Assembly: GCF_013409745.1 (NCBI RefSeq)
Contig: NZ_JACCBH010000001.1
Coordinates: 2,046,001 to 2,110,000 of the forward strand
Origin: Microbacterium pseudoresistens
GTDB taxonomy: Bacteria; Actinomycetota; Actinomycetes; Actinomycetales; Microbacteriaceae
DNA length: 64,000 nucleotides
Reading direction: 5' to 3'
Part shown: piece by piece, positions 45,029-57,027 of the stretch
Layout: the number at the start of each line of letters is the position of its first letter
Position numbering within the stretch: position 1 is the stretch's first letter
The notes under the pieces: model-generated
What the model was told of the DNA's origin: nothing
What the model saw: only the letters and a program-made list of their open reading frames with translations
The model's database searches: none
Translations under genes and position numbers: made by a program

Positions 45029-45498
45029 GAGTCGATGCCGAGGAGTTTGCGCAACCGCGCCACGTGGCCGGTGGCCTTGACGTTGTACAGCGCCTCGGTG
45101 ATCGTGCCCTCTTCGTCGAGCACGAAGGTCGAGCGGATGACGCCCTGGATGATCTTGCCGTAGTTCTTCTTCTCGCCCCACACGCCGTAGGCGTCGTGCA
45201 CGGCGTGGTCAGGGTCGCTCAGCAGGGTGAACGTGAGCCCGTCGCGCTCGCGGAACGCGGCGAGCTTCGCCGGCTCGTCGCGCGAGATGCCGACGACGGT
45301 GTATCCGGCGCCCTGCAGTGAGGAGATGCTGTCGCGGAAGTCGCACGCCTGCGTCGTGCATCCCGGGGTCATCGCTGCCGGATAGAAATACAGCACGACC
45401 TTCTGCCCGCGCAGATCGCCCAGCGAGACGGGCGAGTCGTCCTGATCCCGAAGGGTGAAGGCGGGGGCGGGGGTACCGGTTTCGAGGCGCGTAGTCAC
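45025..45498 (-). CDS. bcp: Thioredoxin-dependent thiol peroxidase (Bcp/PrxQ)
   Basis: A 157-residue peroxiredoxin. The peroxidatic Cys is in YPAAMTPGCTTQACDFRDS, with the resolving Cys five residues on (C-x4-C), the PrxQ arrangement. Downstream are GISRDEP, LLSDPDHAVHDAYGV and RSTFVLDEEG. It reduces hydroperoxides using thioredoxin. GTG 45498 has TAGGCT with 6 bases before it, so the mRNA is probably leaderless. It follows rsgA by direction but reads toward the small membrane protein gene. Confidence 0.95.
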   Translation of the reverse strand: MTTRLETGTPAPAFTLRDQDDSPVSLGDLRGQKVVLYFYPAAMTPGCTTQACDFRDSISSLQGAGYTVVGISRDEPAKLAAFRERDGLTFTLLSDPDHAVHDAYGVWGEKKNYGKIIQGVIRSTFVLDEEGTITEALYNVKATGHVARLRKLLGIDS

Positions 45499-45544
45499 GG
45501 CTCCAGCCTATCGTCGCGGCCGAGACGGTCTGCGTCGCCCGTGA

Positions 45545-46603
45545 TCAGCGCCGGTCGCCGAAGGTGGCCAGCAGCCGCTGCAGGGAGTCGAGGCGCGCTC
45601 GCCCCGCCTCGCCGAGCTCTCCGCCTTCCGCGGCGAGGTTCAGCGCGCAGTCCTCGGCATCGGGCAGGTGGGTGCATCCGCGCGGGCATTGCTCGGCGAT
45701 CTCGGCGAGCTCGGTGAACGCGGAGAGGATGTGGGCCGGATCCACGTGCCCAAGTCCGAACGAGCGCACGCCGGGGGTGTCGATCACCCAGCCCGATCCG
45801 CCCGCGGGAGAGCGGTAGCGCAGCGACACGGTCGACGACGAGGTGTGCCGCCCGCGACCGGTCACCTCGTTCACGTGCCCGGTGGCCCGACCCGCTGTGG
45901 GCACCAGCGCGTTCACCAGGGTCGACTTGCCCACGCCGGAATGCCCGACGAACACCGTGGAGTGGCCCACGAGCGCCGCCCCGATCTCGTCGACCGGCAT
46001 CTCGCCACGCGCGCTGGTGAAGATGCGCAGGTCGAGGCCGTCGAAATGGTGCAGGAACGCAGAGGGATCCGCGAGGTCGGTCTTGGTGACCACGAGCAGC
46101 GGCTGGATACCGGCGTCCAGCGCGGCGACGAGGTAGCGGTCGACCAGGCGTGCGCGCGGCTCGGGATCGGCCGCGGCGACGACCACCAGCATCTGATCGG
46201 CGTTGGCTACGATCACGCGCTCGACCTGGTCGGTGTCGTCGGCGCTGCGGCGCAGCAACGAGGTGCGATCGGCGATTCCCACGATCCGCCCGAGCGTGCC
46301 CTCGTCGCCGGAGGTGTCGCCGACGACGCGGGCCCGATCGCCCGTGACGATGGGCGTGCGCCGCAGCTCTCGCGCCCTGGCCGCCGTCACGGTGCGCTCG
46401 TCGTCACCGTCCTCGTCGAGCAGCACGGCGTACCGGCCGCGATCGACGCCGAGCACTCGGCCGAGTTCGGCGTCGTCGTGCGAGGGGCGCCGTTTCGTGC
46501 GGGGGCGGTTCGCCTTCGGATTGGGACGCACGCGGATGAGCGTCTCGTCGTACTCGTCGAGTTCGTCGAGCTCTGCGTCGTCGTCGTCGCCCAACCAGCT
46601 CAC
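45545..46603 (-). CDS. rsgA: Ribosome small-subunit-dependent GTPase RsgA
   Basis: A 352-residue circularly permuted GTPase that releases factors from the maturing 30S subunit. The N-terminal OB fold (about 45-110) is followed by G4 (VVTKTDLAD), then G1 (GHSGVGKSTLVNALVP), G3 (DTPGVRSFGL), and the zinc-binding knuckle ECPRGCTHLPDAEDCAL-type (Cys-x4-Cys-x-His-x6-Cys). An acidic extension (DDDDAELDELDEYDE) opens the protein. The GTG start overlaps the aroA stop (GTGA, 46600-46603); the pair aroA-rsgA is conserved in actinobacteria (Rv3227-Rv3228). Confidence 0.95.
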   Translation of the reverse strand: MSWLGDDDDAELDELDEYDETLIRVRPNPKANRPRTKRRPSHDDAELGRVLGVDRGRYAVLLDEDGDDERTVTAARARELRRTPIVTGDRARVVGDTSGDEGTLGRIVGIADRTSLLRRSADDTDQVERVIVANADQMLVVVAAADPEPRARLVDRYLVAALDAGIQPLLVVTKTDLADPSAFLHHFDGLDLRIFTSARGEMPVDEIGAALVGHSTVFVGHSGVGKSTLVNALVPTAGRATGHVNEVTGRGRHTSSSTVSLRYRSPAGGSGWVIDTPGVRSFGLGHVDPAHILSAFTELAEIAEQCPRGCTHLPDAEDCALNLAAEGGELGEAGRARLDSLQRLLATFGDRR

Positions 46604-47952
46604 GCGGAGGCGCCTCCGACCGGCACCGGTTCGTCGGCGGCCAGCATCTGCTCCCACAGCCGGGCGAACTCCGGCAGCGTCTTGGCCGTCGTGCCGATGT
46701 CGTCGATCACGACTCCTTCGACGGCGAGGCCGATCAGCGCACCCGTCGTCGCCATCCGGTGGTCGTGGAACGAGGCCCAGTCGCCGCCGTGCAGAGCGGT
46801 GGGAGTGATCCGCACGCCATCCGGAAGCTCCTCGATCTCGCCGCCGAGCGCGCGCAGGTTCGCGATGAGGGCGGCGATGCGGTCGGTCTCGTGCCCGCGG
46901 ATGTGACCGATGCCGTGGATCGTCGTGGGCTCGTCGGCGAACGCCGCCAGTCCCACGAAGGTCGGCGCGAGCTCGCCCGCCGCCGACAGGTCGAGCGAGC
47001 CGCCGCGGATGCGTCCGCCGCCGCGCACGGTGAGCGCGCCCGCCTGTCGCGAGGTGTGCGCGCCCAGCAGGGTGAGCAGCTCGGGCAGCAGACCGCCGGG
47101 CTGGGTGGAGTGCGGCGGCCAGCCGTGCACGGTGATCTCTCCGCCGGTGACGAGGGCCGCGGCGAGGAACGGCGCGGCGTTGGAGAGGTCGGGCTCGATC
47201 GGCAGTTCCTTCGCGCGGGGCGCGCCCGCTTCGACGAGCCATTCGCCCGTGGCGGGGCGCTCGACGCGGATGCCGCGGCGATGCAGCGCCTCGACGGTCA
47301 TGTCGATGTGCGGCATGCTCGGCAGCCGGTCACCGGTGTGCACGAGGTGCAGGCCCACGTCGAAGCGGGGAGCCGCCAGCAGCAGGCCGGAGACGAACTG
47401 GCTGGACTCGGAGGCGTCGATCTCGACGCGGCCGCCGCGGATCCGGCCGTGACCTCGGATGGTGAACGGCAACGACCAGCTGCCCTCGTCGTCGACGTCG
47501 ACGCCCAGGTCGCGCAGCGCGTGGATCATGGCGCCCATGGGGCGGTGCAGTGCGCTCTCGTGCGCCGTGAGCATTACATCGCCTTCGGCAAGGCCCGCCA
47601 GGGGCGCGACGAAGCGCATCACCGTTCCCGCCTGCCCGCAGTCCACGGTCACGCCCGCGCGGAACGGGGCGGGGGTCACGACGAGATCGGGACCGAACTC
47701 GCCCTCGCCCTCGACCTCGGCGATCCCGGTGCCCAGCGCCTGAAGGGCCTCGACCATGCGTCGCGAGTCGTCGGAGTGCAGCGGGGCGACGAGGCGGCCC
47801 GGGCCGTCGGCGATCGAGGCGAGCACCAGTTCGCGGTTGGTCAGCGACTTCGAGCCGGGAATCGTCAGCGTCGCAGTGAGGGGGTTGTCGGCCGACGGCG
47901 CGACGTAGCGGCCCGTCGGGGCGTCGTGCCGGGAATACCTGTGGTCGCTCAT
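46600..47952 (-). CDS. aroA: 3-phosphoshikimate 1-carboxyvinyltransferase (EPSP synthase)
   Basis: A 450-residue enzyme of the shikimate pathway joining shikimate 3-phosphate and phosphoenolpyruvate. Visible sites: IPGSKSLTNRELVLAS (substrate Lys/Ser), DCGQAGTVMRFVAPLA (the PEP loop; the classical GNAGTAxRP is altered to GQAGTVMRF), LTAHESALHRPM, and DHRMATTGALIGLAV near the end. The loop changes are those of the actinobacterial/class-II-leaning form and could affect inhibitor binding. TAGGCT lies 8 bases before the ATG. It is divergent from sigH. Confidence 0.95.
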   Translation of the reverse strand: MSDHRYSRHDAPTGRYVAPSADNPLTATLTIPGSKSLTNRELVLASIADGPGRLVAPLHSDDSRRMVEALQALGTGIAEVEGEGEFGPDLVVTPAPFRAGVTVDCGQAGTVMRFVAPLAGLAEGDVMLTAHESALHRPMGAMIHALRDLGVDVDDEGSWSLPFTIRGHGRIRGGRVEIDASESSQFVSGLLLAAPRFDVGLHLVHTGDRLPSMPHIDMTVEALHRRGIRVERPATGEWLVEAGAPRAKELPIEPDLSNAAPFLAAALVTGGEITVHGWPPHSTQPGGLLPELLTLLGAHTSRQAGALTVRGGGRIRGGSLDLSAAGELAPTFVGLAAFADEPTTIHGIGHIRGHETDRIAALIANLRALGGEIEELPDGVRITPTALHGGDWASFHDHRMATTGALIGLAVEGVVIDDIGTTAKTLPEFARLWEQMLAADEPVPVGGASA

Positions 47953-48070
47953 CGGTTTCTAGCCTACTGAAGCGCTCCGCACGGGAAGAGCACCCGAAAC
48001 AGGAAGGGCGGACATGATCGCGACTCTCGAGCCGGTGTCGGTCGCCCTCGACAGCCTAGACTGGCGGGCG

Positions 48071-48691
48071 ATGGAAGATGACGCATCGCAGGACGCCGCC
48101 GCGCACGCGGAGGGCGATTCCGCGCGCCGGGAGTTCGAGCAGCAGGCCATCCCGTTCATGGATCAGCTCTACGCCGCCGCGATGCGCATGACGCGCAATC
48201 CGGCCGATGCCGCCGATCTGGTGCAGGAGACATTCGTCAAGGCGTTCGCGTCGTGGGCGAGTTTCACGCAGGGCACCAACCTCAAGGCGTGGCTGTACCG
48301 CATCCTCACGAACACCTACATCAACAGCTACCGCAAGAAGCAGCGCGAGCCCTACCAGGGAACGATCGACGAGCTCGAGGACTGGCAGCTCGGCGGCGCC
48401 GAGTCGACCACGGCCACGCACCGCCGCTCGGCCGAGGCCGAGGCGATCGATCGCATGCCCGCATCTGTCGTCAAGGACGCGCTGCAACAGGTACCTGAGG
48501 ACTTCCGCCTGGCGGTCTACTTCGCCGACGTCGAGGGATTCGCGTACCAGGAGATCGCCGACATCATGAAGACCCCCATCGGCACCGTGATGAGCCGTCT
48601 GCATCGTGGCAGGCGGATGCTGCGGGAGCTGCTGGCAGATTACGCCGCGGAGCGTGGGATCGCCGCGGCCGGCACGAGGAGCACGACATGA
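48071..48691 (+). CDS. sigH: ECF sigma factor SigH (ECF12-like, redox stress)
   Basis: A 206-residue extracytoplasmic-function sigma factor. Region 2 reads [31 protein letters not shown] with [25 protein letters not shown]; region 4 reads [45 protein letters not shown]. These are the SigH/SigR group that controls thioredoxin and oxidative-stress genes. TAGACT with 8 bases precedes ATG 48071; an in-frame ATG at 48014 would add 19 residues. The stop overlaps the anti-sigma gene (ATGA). I saw no clear GGAA-GTT autoregulatory promoter upstream. Confidence 0.95.
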   Translation: MEDDASQDAAAHAEGDSARREFEQQAIPFMDQLYAAAMRMTRNPADAADLVQETFVKAFASWASFTQGTNLKAWLYRILTNTYINSYRKKQREPYQGTIDELEDWQLGGAESTTATHRRSAEAEAIDRMPASVVKDALQQVPEDFRLAVYFADVEGFAYQEIADIMKTPIGTVMSRLHRGRRMLRELLADYAAERGIAAAGTRSTT

Positions 48692-48933
48692 GCGACTGCG
48701 GCTGCGACAAGGCCAGGCGCGATCTGGAGGAGTACCTCCGCAACGAGATCTGCAAGACCGAGCATGCGGATATCCGGGCGCACCTGGAGAACTGCCCCGG
48801 ATGCCGCGATGAGGCGCACGTGGCCACGACCCTCACCGAAGTCGTCGCGCGGGCGTGCAAGGAGACCGCTCCGGAGGAGCTGCGCGACCAGGTGATCGCA
48901 CGGCTGCGGGCCGTGCAGTCCGGTACCCACTGA
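48688..48933 (+). CDS. Zinc-associated anti-sigma factor (RshA-like)
   Basis: An 81-residue anti-sigma factor with the ZAS motif H32-x3-C36-x2-C39 (HLENCPGC) plus upstream cysteines C4, C6 and C22. In RshA/RsrA, oxidation of these cysteines releases zinc and frees SigH/SigR. The helical C-terminus ([18 protein letters not shown]) binds the sigma factor. Overlap with sigH (48688-48691) makes the pair translationally coupled. The N-terminal CGCDK is slightly unusual; otherwise it fits the family and position well. Confidence 0.93.
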   Translation: MSDCGCDKARRDLEEYLRNEICKTEHADIRAHLENCPGCRDEAHVATTLTEVVARACKETAPEELRDQVIARLRAVQSGTH

Positions 48934-48992
48934 CGTCGGCCCCTCCGGCGCCCTCCGTGCGGCGCGAGCGAGGCGCCCCTTAGGGTGGAGGG

Positions 48993-50288
48993 ATGACCGC
49001 CTCCGACGCGCTTGCCGTTCCCGTCGACCCGACCTCCCGGCAGAGACTCGCCGAGTCCGCACTCGTCTACCGCGTCATCGACATGAGCGATGATGCCGAC
49101 GCCGAAGGGTTTCTCCGCGCGGATTCGCGCGGTTTCCTCGACGAGGATCCGACGGAGAAGTCGATCGCCGAGATGCGCCCGGGGTTCTCGGAGCGACGCA
49201 ACGTCGGCGTCTTCGATGAGACGGCCGGCACGTGGCCCATCGCCACGGTGAACGGGTGGATCACTCCGCTCACGGTCCCCGGCGGCGAGATCCCGATGTG
49301 GGCGATCAGCTCGGTGACCGTCGCCGGTACGCATCGGCGCCGCGGTATCGCACGCAACCTCCTCGAGGGCGAGCTGCGCGCCGCTTCCGACGCGGGGCTG
49401 GCGATCGCCGGGCTCACCGTCTCGGAGGCGACGATCTACGGCCGGTACGGCTTCGCCTCCGCCGTGCCCGTGGCATCGGTGACCGTCGACACCGTGCGCG
49501 CCGGCTGGGCCGACAGCGCGCGCACCGACGAGGGGCGAGTGCTCTTCTGCGACCGCGAGACGCTCGCCGATGATCTCGGCCGGCTCCACGAGCGCACCCG
49601 CACGGCGCGTGCCGGGCAGATCGCCGGATGGGCCGGTCGCTGGAAGCGTGCGGCCGGAGTCTTCGAGAGCGACAAGGAGCGGGCCTCCGTGCGCGGCGTG
49701 CACTACCTCGACGCCGACGGCGAGGTCCGAGGAGCGCTGGCGTACACGCTGTCGGAGGTTCCCGACGCCTTCCGCTCCGAGCTGAAGGTGCGCGCACTCA
49801 TCGCCGAGACCGACGGGGCACTCCGCGCCCTGTGGCGCTTCGTCGTGCAGCACGACCTCGTGGTGCGCGCCCGTGCAGACCTTCGCCCGGTCGATGATCC
49901 GTTGCCCTGGCTCGTCGCCGACCAGCGCGCCGTGCAGGTCTCCGTGCACGATCACGGGTGGCTGCGCATCCTCGACGTTCCGGCGGCGCTGGCGGCGCGC
50001 ACATATCGTGCGCCGCTGGATGCGGTCGTCGCGGTGGACGACCCGCTCGGGTTCGCCACGGGAACCTGGCGGCTCACGGTCGACGGCGGCCAGGCGTCGA
50101 CCGTGGAGACGGATGGGCCCGCCGACGTGTCACTGGATGTCGCGACGCTCTCGGCGCTCTACGTCGGAGGGGTCAGCGCCGTGCGCCTGCGCGCCGCGGG
50201 CCGGTTGAACGCCTCCGCCGAGATCGCCGCGGCGATCGACGACGCGTTCCGCGCCGCCGATGCCCCGCTCCTCGGAATCTGGTACTGA
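48993..50288 (+). CDS. Eis-like GNAT acetyltransferase
   Basis: A 431-residue protein with an N-terminal GNAT domain (ISSVTVAGTHRRRGIARNLLEGEL, the acetyl-CoA loop) followed by a degenerate second GNAT domain and a C-terminal SCP2-like domain that ends LLGIWY, where the terminal carboxylate acts in catalysis. This tripartite layout is that of Eis, a hexameric aminoglycoside/polyamine N-acetyltransferase. Substrate here is unknown. TAGGGT with 6 bases precedes the ATG (leaderless). It converges on kgd with a 7-bp gap. Confidence 0.92.
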   Translation: MTASDALAVPVDPTSRQRLAESALVYRVIDMSDDADAEGFLRADSRGFLDEDPTEKSIAEMRPGFSERRNVGVFDETAGTWPIATVNGWITPLTVPGGEIPMWAISSVTVAGTHRRRGIARNLLEGELRAASDAGLAIAGLTVSEATIYGRYGFASAVPVASVTVDTVRAGWADSARTDEGRVLFCDRETLADDLGRLHERTRTARAGQIAGWAGRWKRAAGVFESDKERASVRGVHYLDADGEVRGALAYTLSEVPDAFRSELKVRALIAETDGALRALWRFVVQHDLVVRARADLRPVDDPLPWLVADQRAVQVSVHDHGWLRILDVPAALAARTYRAPLDAVVAVDDPLGFATGTWRLTVDGGQASTVETDGPADVSLDVATLSALYVGGVSAVRLRAAGRLNASAEIAAAIDDAFRAADAPLLGIWY

Positions 50289-50295
50289 CGGGGAG

Positions 50296-53958
<3,663 letters not shown>

Positions 53959-54028
53959 GCTCGATCGCCCTCTTTCGTCGCTGAAGTGCGGTTTCCGCCG
54001 CCTGTGGAGAACTTTTCCGTGCGGCGTT

Positions 54029-54046
54029 CTTTACTGGTAAAGCCTA
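54029..54046. promoter_or_regulatory. CTTTAC-TG-GTAAAG palindrome in the kgd/guaB1 divergent region
   Basis: A perfect 14-bp dyad (54029-54042) directly follows a TAGGCT element (54046-54041 on the minus strand), so it would sit at the kgd transcription start. AT-rich in a GC-rich region; a plausible operator. The 155-bp region otherwise holds the guaB1 -10 (TACCCT, 54102). Confidence 0.4.
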
Positions 54047-54113
54047 ACGTGTCCAGGGGTGTGCTCAGGCCTCTCTGAACCTTGCGACACGCCGCTGCCG
54101 GTACCCTGGAGAC

Positions 54114-55568
54114 ATGCAGTTCTCCGGTGAGCGACCCATGGTCGACCTGACGTACTCCGACGTCTTCCTCGTGCCCCGTCGCTCCGATGTGACCAGTCGG
54201 CTCCAGGTCGACCTCGCGCCGCAGGACGGCACCCCCGCGACGATCCCGCTCGTCGCGTCGAACATGAACTCGGTCACGGGTCCGCGCCTGGCCGCAACCC
54301 TCGCCCGCCGCGGCGGCATCGGCGTGCTGCCGCAGGACATGGCGCTGCAGCAGCTCGACGAGTCGATCCGCTGGGTCAAGCGTCAGCCGGTCGCCTGGGA
54401 CACGCCCATCGTGCTGCCGCCGACGGCCTCCGTCGAAGACGCGCTGCGCCAGCTGCCGGCCACGGACGGGCACGGCTTCGTCGTCGCCGAGCCGGGCGAG
54501 TCGATCGACGCGGAGTCGATCATCGGCACCCTGCCCGCCGCGCGCCTGGCGACGGCCCTGCCCGATGCACGACTCGGCGACCTCGTGCGGGGAAGCTCGC
54601 CGTCGCTCGACGCCGACGACGTCCAGGGCGGCCGCGCCGCGTTCGATGCGATCACCGCCGCCGACGCCGAGATGATGTGCGTGCTCCAGCACGGACGCCT
54701 CGTGGGCACGCTCACCGCCCGCAGCGCACTGCGCTCAACCCTCTACCGCCCGGCAGTGGACGGCTCCGGGCGGCTCGCCGTCGCCGCCGCCGTCGGCATC
54801 AACGGCGATGTCGCCGCGAAGGCCAAGGCTCTCGCCGCGGCCGGCGTCGACGTGCTCGTGGTCGACACTGCCCACGGGCATCAGGAGGGCATGCTCCGCG
54901 CCCTGCAGACGGTCTCGGGGCTCGGGCTCGGCCTGCCCATCGTCGCGGGCAACATCGTCACGGGCGACGGCGTGCGCGACCTCGTCGACGCGGGCGCCTC
55001 GATCCTCAAGGTCGGCGTCGGCCCCGGCGCCATGTGCACCACGCGTATGATGACGGCCGTGGGCCGCCCGCAGTTCTCCGCCGTGCTCGAGACCGCCGAG
55101 GCCGCCCGTGCGGTCGGCGCCCACGTCTGGGCCGACGGCGGCGTGCGCTACCCCCGCGACGTGGCCCTGGCGCTCGCCGCGGGTGCGGCGTCCGTGATGA
55201 TCGGATCCTGGTTCGCCGGAACAGTCGAGGCCCCCGGCGAACTGCAGAGCGATGCCGAGGGACGCCTGTTCAAGGAGTCGTGGGGGATGGCCTCCACGAA
55301 GGCCGTCCAGGCGCGCTTCGGCCGTCTGGACGCGTACGATCGCGCCCGCAAGGAGCTTTTCGCCGAGGGCATCTCGTCGTCGAAGATCTACCTGGATCCG
55401 CTGCGCCCCGGTGTGGAGGACCTGCTCGACATGATCACCTCCGGCGTGCGGTCGTCGTTCACCTACGCGGGAGCGTCGAGCGTTCCCGAGTTCCACGAGC
55501 GCGCCACGGTCGGCCTGCAGTCCGCGGCGGGATACGAGGAGGGCAAGGCGCTCCCGGTCAGCTGGTGA
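54114..55568 (+). CDS. guaB1: GuaB1-type IMP dehydrogenase-related protein (GMP reductase)
   Basis: A 484-residue TIM-barrel enzyme of the IMPDH/GMPR family with an inserted CBS-domain pair (about residues 90-215). The catalytic loop reads GVGPGAMCTTRMMTAVG, with the active Cys. The N-terminal DLTYSDVFLVPRRSDVTSR matches the actinobacterial GuaB1 group, shown in mycobacteria to be a GMP reductase rather than an IMP dehydrogenase. TACCCT with 6 bases precedes the ATG (leaderless). The order guaB1 then two CNNM/CorC genes is the same as Rv1843c-Rv1842c-Rv1841c. Confidence 0.95.
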   Translation: MQFSGERPMVDLTYSDVFLVPRRSDVTSRLQVDLAPQDGTPATIPLVASNMNSVTGPRLAATLARRGGIGVLPQDMALQQLDESIRWVKRQPVAWDTPIVLPPTASVEDALRQLPATDGHGFVVAEPGESIDAESIIGTLPAARLATALPDARLGDLVRGSSPSLDADDVQGGRAAFDAITAADAEMMCVLQHGRLVGTLTARSALRSTLYRPAVDGSGRLAVAAAVGINGDVAAKAKALAAAGVDVLVVDTAHGHQEGMLRALQTVSGLGLGLPIVAGNIVTGDGVRDLVDAGASILKVGVGPGAMCTTRMMTAVGRPQFSAVLETAEAARAVGAHVWADGGVRYPRDVALALAAGAASVMIGSWFAGTVEAPGELQSDAEGRLFKESWGMASTKAVQARFGRLDAYDRARKELFAEGISSSKIYLDPLRPGVEDLLDMITSGVRSSFTYAGASSVPEFHERATVGLQSAAGYEEGKALPVSW

Positions 55569-55618
55569 CCGTCCGAGGCCTTTGATACGACGGCGCGGGC
55601 TTTCACAGCCGATCCGGA

Positions 55619-55624
55619 TACAAT
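55619..55624 (+). promoter_or_regulatory. -10 element before the leader ORF of the CNNM operon
   Basis: TACAAT lies 9 bases before ATG 55634. The start of transcription would fall 1-3 bases before that ATG. No good -35 at 17 bp. Confidence 0.45.
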
Positions 55625-55633
55625 CTCCTCACC

Positions 55634-55705
55634 ATGGACGACCCTCCTTCTTGTAGTCCCTCGCCCCACCGTCCGGCCTCTGCTCTTGCGGAGGTGCACG
55701 CCTGA
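55634..55705 (+). CDS. Putative 23-residue Pro-rich leader peptide before the CNNM transporter
   Basis: ATG 55634 opens a 23-codon frame that starts MDDPPSCSPSPHRP, has five prolines and two leading aspartates, and stops at TGA 55703-55705, which overlaps the ATG of the transporter gene (TGATG). The transporter's ribosome site (GGAGG, 55690-55694) is inside the frame. The position after a TACAAT element and the exact stop-start overlap suggest real translation. Acidic-Pro N-termini are the feature that makes the Salmonella MgtL leader respond to low magnesium. I infer, but cannot show, such a role. Confidence 0.45.
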   Translation: MDDPPSCSPSPHRPASALAEVHA

Positions 55706-57027
55706 TGGATTACGTCTGGCTCGGCGTGGGGCTCCTGCTCACGATCGGCACGGGTCTGTTCGTCGCCAGCGAGTTCGCTCTGGTGAACCTCGACCGTGCA
55801 GACCTGGAAGCGCGTCGCGATCGCGGCGAGACGCGGCTGGGAATGACCATCGCCGCGTTGAAGATCACGTCGACGCATCTCTCATCCGCTCAGCTCGGGA
55901 TCACCCTCACGACGCTGCTGACCGGATTCACGATGGAACCGGCCCTGTCGAACCTGCTCGGTCCCGTGCTGCGAGGCTGGGGCGTTCCTGCCGGTGCCGT
56001 CGCACCGATCGGCGTCATCGTGGCGATGTTCGTCGCCACGATGCTGTCGATGATCATCGGCGAACTCGTGCCGAAGAATTTCGCCCTCGCCCTGCCGGTG
56101 GCCACCGCGAAGCTGGTGATCCCGTTCCAGACGGCGTTCACCTGGGTGTTCCGGCCGGCCGTGGCCCTGCTCAACGGCAGCGCCAACGGCGTGCTCCGTG
56201 CGATGGGGATCGAACCGAAGGAAGAGCTCTCCGGTGCACGATCGGCCGAGGAGCTCTCCTCGCTCGTGCGTCGCTCCGCCAGCGCGGGGGTGCTCGAAGC
56301 CGACACCGCCTCGCTCCTGGATCGCAGCCTCCGCTTCTCGCGTCTCACGGCCGATGACGTCATGACGGCGCGCCCCAGCATGCACGCCATCGCCGCGGGC
56401 GACTCCGCCGACGACGTCATCCGTCTCGCTCGCCGCACGGGGCACAGCCGCTTCCCGGTGTACGACGATTCGCTCGATGACATCGTCGGCGTCGTGCACC
56501 TCAAGGCCGCCGTGTCGGTGCCGCGCGACCGCCGCGCCGACGTGCCGGCCGCCGCGCTCTCGTCCGAGCCGCTGCGCGTGCCCGAGACGCTGCACTTGGA
56601 CGTGCTGATCTCCGAGCTGCGCAACCGCGGCTACCAGATGGCCATCGTCGTCGACGAGTACGGCGGCACCGCCGGCGTGGTCACGCTCGAGGACCTCGTG
56701 GAGGAGATCGTCGGCGAGGTCGCAGACGAGCACGATCGCAGTCGCGCCGGCGTCATCCGCAACCGTGACGGGCTCATCAGCTTCCCCGGTGAGCTGCGAC
56801 CCGACGAGCTGCGCGAGAGCACCGGCATCGATGTGCCGGAGGGCGATGTGTACGACACGGTCGGCGGATACGTGATGAGCGTGCTCGAACGCGTGCCCGC
56901 CGTCGGCGATGAGGTGCTGCTCGACGGCGGCACCCTCCGGGTCGTGCGCATGCACGGCCGCCGAGTCGACCGCATCCGCTTCACCCCCGCGCCGGCCGCG
57001 GTCGACGATGAGGGGGTCGGCCGATGA
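55705..57027 (+). CDS. CNNM/CorC-family (hemolysin C-like) transporter, first copy
   Basis: A 440-residue protein with the DUF21 membrane domain (about 1-190; three to four helices, with SSAQLGITLTTLLTGFTMEP), a CBS pair (about 205-330; DVMTARPSMHAIAAGDSADDVI, GHSRFPVYDDSLDDIVGVVHLK, YGGTAGVVTLEDLVEEIVGEV) and the CorC_HlyC C-terminal domain (about 345-425; VPEGDVYDTVGGYVM). This family moves magnesium or cobalt, most likely out of the cell. Co-translation with a second copy (ATGA overlap at 57024) suggests a heterodimer. A Pro-rich leader ORF overlaps its start. Confidence 0.93.
   Translation: MDYVWLGVGLLLTIGTGLFVASEFALVNLDRADLEARRDRGETRLGMTIAALKITSTHLSSAQLGITLTTLLTGFTMEPALSNLLGPVLRGWGVPAGAVAPIGVIVAMFVATMLSMIIGELVPKNFALALPVATAKLVIPFQTAFTWVFRPAVALLNGSANGVLRAMGIEPKEELSGARSAEELSSLVRRSASAGVLEADTASLLDRSLRFSRLTADDVMTARPSMHAIAAGDSADDVIRLARRTGHSRFPVYDDSLDDIVGVVHLKAAVSVPRDRRADVPAAALSSEPLRVPETLHLDVLISELRNRGYQMAIVVDEYGGTAGVVTLEDLVEEIVGEVADEHDRSRAGVIRNRDGLISFPGELRPDELRESTGIDVPEGDVYDTVGGYVMSVLERVPAVGDEVLLDGGTLRVVRMHGRRVDRIRFTPAPAAVDDEGVGR

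Noticed and set aside
48000..48070. SigH-type autoregulatory promoter (GGAA...GTT) before sigH
   Set aside because: GGAA occurs but no GTT at the right spacing; a TAGACT element close to the start explains the gene better.
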